From: Vibrio hannami
GTDB lineage: Bacteria; Pseudomonadota; Gammaproteobacteria; Enterobacterales; Vibrionaceae
Direction: 5' to 3'
DNA length: 64,000 nt
Assembly (NCBI RefSeq): GCF_029589055.1
Contig: NZ_JARQZP010000003.1
Coordinates: 930,001 to 994,000 of the forward strand
Shown here: positions 59,174 to 64,000 of the stretch, one piece after another
Position numbering within the stretch: the stretch's first letter is position 1
Layout: each line of letters starts with the position of its first letter
Translations under genes and position numbers: made by a program
The notes under the pieces: generated by a model
What the model saw: the letters and a program-made list of their open reading frames with translations, nothing else
What the model was told of the DNA's origin: nothing
The model's database searches: none

Positions 59174-60940
59174 CTAAGCTGGCCATGTATTGAAAGGCTG
59201 CTTCTCAAACTGCATCTCTCCGTTTTCATCTTTATAAAGATTAAGCCATGCCTGCCAATTTTCGTAATCGATTTCTGGATAGTCCAGGCGATAGTGACTG
59301 CAACGGCTTTCGGTACGAATCATAGAAGCCTTTAACTTCATCTCAGCAGAAACGATCATGTTTTTAGTTTCATGCGCCAATCTTAATCCGTGACGATCTT
59401 CTGCCAGCAGCATAGGAACATGGTGTTCTTTTAATTCTTCAACATAAGCGAGTGCGCCCTGCATCATGCGCTCTTTCTTTATATAAAGAACAAAGTTTGG
59501 AATCATAACACCCTGTAGAACCTGAGTTACCCAAGCCGGACTATAGCCTAGTTCTCTTTTTAACGGAGCCAATATTTCCTGTCGGATCTGCGCCTGTTTA
59601 GCATCACTTACCTGAATCTGGCTTACAGATTTACTCGCCTTCGCGGCCGCTTCTCCTGCAAATGTGCCTTGCACTGCTGAACCAGCAAGCGAACCTCCAA
59701 TTTGAGTGTATATCCCTCCTGACATATAAGAACCCAGAGCATCCCCAGCAGCATAGAGACCAGGAATCGTACTCAAGCCGGTCTCATCAACAGGAACCAG
59801 ACCTTCAGCCTTATGAATCGCCATGCCAGCGGTAGACCCACCAACCCTATCACTACTCATTCCCGGCGGTCCTGAATGCTTTGGCTTACTAAACATAGAA
59901 AGTAAACCTGTTTCCTCAGGTGGTCTTGGAGGTGGTCCGGATTGTCTAAACGCCTCGGGTACATACGGTCCCTGAGAATATCGGTCATCACTTTCTTTCG
60001 GTGGTTGTCCTCCAGGTTTTCCTGCACCGGGAGGCGGTCCCATTGGCTTGGCACCGCCGTTTACATACGCTTCGTAGTTCAGGTCAACGCCTAAGTGATG
60101 ATTCACCTGAACGCCTGTTATTCCGGGTTTCTCTTCAATCTGGCCATGCCAGTTGTCATAACATGATCCAGAGTTTTCAGCAGAAGCCGGATGTCCATCA
60201 TTCCACTCTTTACCAGTGACTTTAGCCCCAATGTCATACGCCATTATCGTGCCGTCATGAGTCACATCACACATTGGAAAACCATTCGGTTTAAAGCCAC
60301 CTGAACCGGTACACAGAACGACTGTTTTAGCGTTGTAAAAAATAACCTTATTCTCATCCATACTAAAACCGGCGGCACCGACTACACGCCCCTGCTCTTT
60401 CATTAGATGAGTAATCATAATGCGCTCCTGAAGAGGTATATTTCGCTCTTTCATTGGACGCATAAAGGATTTGTTACATAGTGGAGAATCAAAAAAGCCC
60501 CATGACCTAAGCTCGTCAACTCTATCTGCGGAATGTTCGGCTAGTTGTCGGGTAAACACCGGGTTATTGGTCCCTATTGCGGATTCAGACACCTTTGCAA
60601 CAAACTCATCGATGCTAACCTCGGAGTTTTCTTTATCAAAACTAAAGATACCTTTGGCAAATGGCGTTAATCCGGAACTACCTAGACGACCTTTCGATAC
60701 CATTAATACTTTCGCACCGGCATCATACGCTTTAACGGCTGCGAAAAGCCCAGCCATACCACCACCGATAACCAGAACATCAGTTTCATGCGACTCTTGT
60801 GTAAAACTACCGGCATCAATTTTAGGTTGGTTTTCAATTGGGGAGTCTGCAAATGCCATGGAAGCAAACGCAGAAGCACCTATCACGCCACCTGCAACAC
60901 CAATAAATTGGCGTCTGGACATATCCATTTTATTACTCAT
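59174..60940 (-). CDS. Tat-exported fumarate-reductase/AprA-type flavoprotein
   Basis: A 588-residue FAD enzyme of the succinate dehydrogenase/fumarate reductase/AprA superfamily. A twin-arginine signal SRRQFIGVAGG (about residues 8-30) predicts export of the folded protein. The FAD motif is VLVIGGGMAGLFAA (about 55-70), then SSGLTPFAKGIFSF, VVLCTGSGGFKPNG and the C-terminal FAD segment PGLYAAGDALGSYMSGG. A proline-rich insertion occupies about residues 297-361. The C-terminus has SRCSHYRLDYPEID, as in AprA-type subunits. Substrate unknown. It lies five bases after the ferredoxin gene. Confidence 0.85.
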   Translation of the reverse strand: MSNKMDMSRRQFIGVAGGVIGASAFASMAFADSPIENQPKIDAGSFTQESHETDVLVIGGGMAGLFAAVKAYDAGAKVLMVSKGRLGSSGLTPFAKGIFSFDKENSEVSIDEFVAKVSESAIGTNNPVFTRQLAEHSADRVDELRSWGFFDSPLCNKSFMRPMKERNIPLQERIMITHLMKEQGRVVGAAGFSMDENKVIFYNAKTVVLCTGSGGFKPNGFPMCDVTHDGTIMAYDIGAKVTGKEWNDGHPASAENSGSCYDNWHGQIEEKPGITGVQVNHHLGVDLNYEAYVNGGAKPMGPPPGAGKPGGQPPKESDDRYSQGPYVPEAFRQSGPPPRPPEETGLLSMFSKPKHSGPPGMSSDRVGGSTAGMAIHKAEGLVPVDETGLSTIPGLYAAGDALGSYMSGGIYTQIGGSLAGSAVQGTFAGEAAAKASKSVSQIQVSDAKQAQIRQEILAPLKRELGYSPAWVTQVLQGVMIPNFVLYIKKERMMQGALAYVEELKEHHVPMLLAEDRHGLRLAHETKNMIVSAEMKLKASMIRTESRCSHYRLDYPEIDYENWQAWLNLYKDENGEMQFEKQPFNTWPA

Positions 60941-60945
60941 CTTAG

Positions 60946-61161
60946 TTACCTCCAGGAAACCATTACAGGCAATGTTTTTTCAGGGGTGATAGTGATCGCC
61001 CCAACCGGGCAGTAAAGTCTGCATAAATGGCAAATCTGGCAATCCTCTGGATAAGCGATCACCGCTTTCTTCTTTTTGTCATCAAACTGAATCACATCCG
61101 TTGGACAACTTTCAACACAGGTTTTACAACCTATACAACCGGAAATCTGACTAATTGGCAT
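60946..61161 (-). CDS. 2[4Fe-4S] ferredoxin
   Basis: A 71-residue ferredoxin with two cluster motifs, CIGCKTCVESCP and CQICHLCRLYCP. It resembles AprB-like ferredoxins and would pass electrons between the flavoprotein and another partner. It has no signal peptide; it may be exported bound to the Tat flavoprotein or remain cytosolic. Between the membrane reductase gene (23 bases) and the flavoprotein gene (5 bases), clearly one operon. Confidence 0.92.
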   Translation of the reverse strand: MPISQISGCIGCKTCVESCPTDVIQFDDKKKKAVIAYPEDCQICHLCRLYCPVGAITITPEKTLPVMVSWR

Positions 61162-61184
61162 ATCTGTTACCTCTAAACCTGTAC

Positions 61185-62552
61185 TTAAAAAGAAAGCTGC
61201 TCGTAGTGAATGTTTGATGCAGGAACTTTAAGTGCTTTTAGGCTCTTTTTAACGCCTGATATCATGGCTTCTGGTCCACACAGGTAAACCGTCCAGTTAT
61301 TAGCGTTTGCATCATATAAAACATTGCCAATACAAGATTGATCAATCACCCCATGATAGACATCGCTGCTTTCAGTGCTTTCAACACACGCTAGTTTCTG
61401 TTTGAAATTAGGCATCGAATTTTCAAGCAGTCTAATCTGATCTTGCAAAACCATCTGGTCATATCTGCCGTTACCGTAGATAAGTCGAACCGGGCGCTGT
61501 TCATTCCGAGAGGCAAGTTCTCGCAGTAAGCTCAACATAGGACCAATCCCGGCGCCACCAGCGATAAGAACAATAGCGTCAGATTTATCACTCTCACTCA
61601 AACTCAGGCTTCCATATGGGCCATCGACAAACACATCCTGGCCTACTTTCAAAGAATCTAGCGAAGAAGTGTAATCACCTAGCTCTCTTATGATCATCGA
61701 CATTTGAGGAAGCTCTTTCTTACACGATGCGATGGAAAACGGGTGCTCATTCATGTTGAATGCAGATGCGGACGTGTTCATCCAAACAAACTGCCCCGCA
61801 TCAAACTCAAAGCTGGCGCCGCTGGTATTCTCTAGAGTGATCTGCCAGTCGCTACTACTTACTTTTTCAACATTAACTAAGGTGAATGGCTTGGCGTTTA
61901 TGCTTAGCTTTTTAATAAAGTAGTTATAGATAACTAAAGCTATTGAAACACTACACAGTGCCCACCACATGGTATTAAACTGCGCTTCAAACTGCCCGTG
62001 ACTGCCTACGCTGGTGATATGCAGTGTCGCCAGAACTGCGATAACAACAAAACCGATAACATGAGTCAGGCGCCACATTTCATAACTCATTTTCAGTTTA
62101 TTTTTGAATACCGCCATCAATACCCAGACAACCATCGTTACCCAGGCTATGAGTCCCATCAGCATTTGTGGCGAAGTCACTACCTCGACCACGCTGGTGA
62201 TGCCATCAGTAAATGCTTGTTGAAAACGGGGAGCTAAAATAAGCAGAGAGTGAAGCAGGAAAAACACACCGATCCACTGACCCACAGATTTGTGCTTTGC
62301 CATGCTCCAGTCAATATTGGCAAACATAGCGAGCTTTCGAACGCGACTGCCTAAAGGAAACTGAACAAAAAATGCCATCATGGCGATGACATTAAGCATC
62401 CCCAGAATACTGACATACAGACATACAGACATACAGACATACAGACCTTTGTAGTCCATATCGAGAGAAAATGTTGCAAGAAATGGAATAACCAACAATG
62501 CCATATAGCTGGCAAGCAACTTACTATTTAAAGAACTCACTTTAGTGTTCAT
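61185..62552 (-). CDS. Ferric-reductase-like transmembrane flavoprotein
   Basis: From ATG 62552 (62558 is also possible) 455 residues. The N-terminal half has about six membrane helices of the ferric reductase-like (FRE/NOX) type, with histidines in FFLLHSLL and VLATLHITS that could ligate heme. The C-terminal half is a ferredoxin-NADP reductase module: NEHPFSIAS (FAD), VDGPYGSLSL, IVLIAGGAGIGPMLSLLREL (NAD(P)H) and YLCGPEAM. It would transfer electrons between NAD(P)H and the membrane or periplasm. Four tandem 8-base repeats (62413-62444) lie in its N-terminal coding region. Confidence 0.88.
   Translation of the reverse strand: MNTKVSSLNSKLLASYMALLVIPFLATFSLDMDYKGLYVCMSVCLYVSILGMLNVIAMMAFFVQFPLGSRVRKLAMFANIDWSMAKHKSVGQWIGVFFLLHSLLILAPRFQQAFTDGITSVVEVVTSPQMLMGLIAWVTMVVWVLMAVFKNKLKMSYEMWRLTHVIGFVVIAVLATLHITSVGSHGQFEAQFNTMWWALCSVSIALVIYNYFIKKLSINAKPFTLVNVEKVSSSDWQITLENTSGASFEFDAGQFVWMNTSASAFNMNEHPFSIASCKKELPQMSMIIRELGDYTSSLDSLKVGQDVFVDGPYGSLSLSESDKSDAIVLIAGGAGIGPMLSLLRELASRNEQRPVRLIYGNGRYDQMVLQDQIRLLENSMPNFKQKLACVESTESSDVYHGVIDQSCIGNVLYDANANNWTVYLCGPEAMISGVKKSLKALKVPASNIHYEQLSF
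62413..62444. repeat. Tandem octanucleotide repeat, four copies of ACATACAG
   Basis: Exact 8-base unit repeated four times inside the ferric-reductase-like gene; on the coding strand CTGTATGT. Because 8 is not a multiple of three, gain or loss of one copy shifts the frame about 45 codons into the protein. Confidence 0.9.
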
Positions 62553-62642
62553 AAGCATATCCAGTATGTTGTATTTATCTGGATATAAATTACTTAAAAA
62601 CCTTGGAGAAATTGTGGAGAAAGAGAGGACTCTAATAAAATA

Positions 62643-62671
62643 CCCGCACACTTACTGGTGAAGTGTGCGGG
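62643..62671 (-). terminator. Terminator after the TRAP binding-protein gene
   Basis: CCCGCACACTT / AAGTGTGCGGG, an 11-base perfect stem, followed on the minus strand by TATTTTATT. It separates the binding-protein gene from the membrane reductase gene. Confidence 0.85.
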
Positions 62672-62693
62672 CATCTATTATTGGTTATGATGA

Positions 62694-63779
62694 TTAATCT
62701 AGCTTACTGCTGTCCAGATAAGCTTTGGTTGAAATATCGGTCCATGCACGAACCTTCTTCAGATATTCTTCCTGAGATTCAACAATACGCTTAGCCAGAT
62801 CATCTTTAGACGCTTGCTCTTCTAACAGCTCTTTATTTGCTGCGCGCATCGCGTCCATAACCTCTTCAGGGAAGTCGCGAACTTTAATATCTGGGTTATC
62901 TGCCAGCATCTTATCCCACGCTACTGCGTTAGCATCAATCGCCTGCACGTACATATCGAAAGCCGCTACACGAAATGCAGTTTCCAGAATCACCTGAAGA
63001 TCTTTTGGCAGTGATTCCCACTTGCGCTTGTTTACAAGGAACTGAGTCTCAGAGCCCGGCTCATGCCATGCTGTGTAGTAGTAAGGCGCGATTTTTTGGA
63101 AACCCATACGTAAGTCAAACGCAGGCCCAACCCACTCAAGAGCATCGATAGTACCGCGCTCTAGCGACATAAATAACTCACCTGGTGCGATATTGGTTGG
63201 CTTAGCACCTACGCGTGCGAACACTTCACCAGCAAAGCCAGGGATACGCATCTTGAGGCCTTTAAGATCTTCTACAGAGTTGATCTCTTTCTTAAACCAG
63301 CCCCCCATCTGAATATCAGAGTTACCACCAGGGAAAGAAAGTAGGTTATGAGGTGAATAGACTTCTTGCATCAACTCCATACCGCCCCCACGATAGAACC
63401 AGGCGTATTGTTCTGTGGTCATCATCCCGAAAGGCATAGAAGAGAAGAATAAAGTGTTAGGAACCTTGCCTTTCCAGTAGTAAGAGCTTGAATGACCCAG
63501 ATCGTACTGACCTGACTTCACCATATCGAATACACCAAATGGTGCTTTATGTTTGTTCGCTGAATCGATTCGAATCTGAAGGCGTCCGTTAGACATTTCG
63601 TTTGCTAACTTAGCCATGTTTTTACTTGCATCACCAAGAATAGGGGTGTTTGGCCCCCATGTTTCAGCAAGCTTTAATCGATAAACTTTTTCAGCGGAAT
63701 GGGCAGAAAGTGAGAATGCTGCGATTGCTGCCAAACTTACTGTTTTTATCAGTAGCATGGCTTTATTTTTTGTACTCAT
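62694..63779 (-). CDS. TRAP transporter substrate-binding protein (DctP, TakP-like)
   Basis: A 361-residue periplasmic solute-binding protein with a Sec signal (VSLAAIAAFSLSAHSA). Typical DctP features are NEMSNGRLQIRI, the carboxylate-binding arginine in LKMRIPGFAGEVFARVGA, and RGTIDALEWVGPAFDL, which with WHEPGSETQFLVNKRKWE resembles TakP-type receptors for 2-oxo acids or lactate. No DctQ or DctM membrane subunits follow on this side, so they lie elsewhere or it works with the redox operon. Ligand inferred as a small carboxylate. Confidence 0.9.
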   Translation of the reverse strand: MSTKNKAMLLIKTVSLAAIAAFSLSAHSAEKVYRLKLAETWGPNTPILGDASKNMAKLANEMSNGRLQIRIDSANKHKAPFGVFDMVKSGQYDLGHSSSYYWKGKVPNTLFFSSMPFGMMTTEQYAWFYRGGGMELMQEVYSPHNLLSFPGGNSDIQMGGWFKKEINSVEDLKGLKMRIPGFAGEVFARVGAKPTNIAPGELFMSLERGTIDALEWVGPAFDLRMGFQKIAPYYYTAWHEPGSETQFLVNKRKWESLPKDLQVILETAFRVAAFDMYVQAIDANAVAWDKMLADNPDIKVRDFPEEVMDAMRAANKELLEEQASKDDLAKRIVESQEEYLKKVRAWTDISTKAYLDSSKLD

Positions 63780-64000
63780 TTATACCTCGTTTTATGTCAG
63801 GCAAAAAATATTCCTATCAATTTGTAAACATAGATTTACGAGTTATATTCAATACGTCAAGCAGTATCTACGCAACCAGTAACTTGTACAAAATAGGATT
63901 AGCTACCTAGCGTAATTACTTAAAGACAATATGGTATCAATTAGCTCATTATTAGGATCTATTACTTACCTAAGTGTCGGTTGCAGGTTAAAATTTTTAT

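Noticed and set aside
62413..62444. Assembly collapse of the octamer repeat
   Set aside because: The copies keep the reading frame and sit in a plausible membrane segment; error cannot be excluded but is not needed.

Overview
The window looks like a chromosomal segment of a marine gammaproteobacterium of the Vibrionaceae, most likely a Vibrio. The reasons are the gene content (several methyl-accepting chemotaxis proteins, LamB-type porin, a LuxR-type regulator with a lux box, an Escherichia-like frw/pflDC cluster), moderate GC, and dispersed palindromic elements with TATACTCAAGTGACCT arms. No rRNA, tRNA, CRISPR array, integrase or insertion sequence was recognised. Functions are read from the sequence and from remembered families; no database search was run.

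Layout. 0-11 kb: housekeeping and envelope genes: a YieH-like phosphatase, CreA, formate-THF ligase under a PurR-like box, an OmpA-like lipoprotein, a DsbA-like lipoprotein with an FKBP, an AraC regulator, a glutaredoxin protein, a 45-residue basic protein beside a CRP-like palindrome, a patatin lipase, a DUF454 protein and a GlcD-type flavoprotein. 11-16 kb: malic enzyme, a small P-loop ATPase and a chemoreceptor. 16-30 kb: a beta-glucoside regulon with two LacI regulators, a binding protein, two permeases, an ABC ATPase, a GH94 phosphorylase, a GH116 glucosidase and a LamB-like porin, with shared ATGAAAC/GTTTCAT operator-like palindromes. 30-38 kb: nadE, the oxidative pentose phosphate operon zwf-pgl-gnd, a TPR membrane protein and a PHP-type histidinol phosphatase. 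38-50 kb: a LuxR solo with a lux box, a UPF0303 protein, and a PTS/glycyl-radical cluster (HPr-EI-EIIA, IIC, IIB, PflD-like enzyme, activase, an RmlD-like reductase, FSA-type aldolase, second IIB). 50-59 kb: two chemoreceptors, a GGDEF-EAL protein, a periplasmic binding protein, AzlCD and an AraC regulator. 59-64 kb: a Tat-exported flavoprotein, a 2[4Fe-4S] ferredoxin and a ferric-reductase-like membrane protein in one operon, behind a TakP-like TRAP binding protein.

How the genes work together. In the glucoside regulon the porin and ABC system would import beta-glucosides or beta-gluco-oligosaccharides; GH94 would split them by phosphorolysis and GH116 by hydrolysis, and the zwf-pgl-gnd operon could take the hexose phosphate onward. 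In the PTS/glycyl-radical cluster an imported sugar or anhydro-polyol phosphate would be rearranged by the radical enzyme, then cleaved by the FSA-type aldolase to glyceraldehyde-3-phosphate and a three-carbon ketone. The terminal operon looks like a periplasmic reductase or dehydrogenase whose electrons cross the membrane through a flavocytochrome-like protein.

A striking property of the record is that at least nine otherwise conserved genes carry small indels, many in short homopolymers. Restoring one base (two events in the second LacI gene) gives proteins of normal family length. Nearly all lie in the first 28 kb. Either the sequence has indel errors or this strain has accumulated mutations; the affected genes are annotated with both readings.
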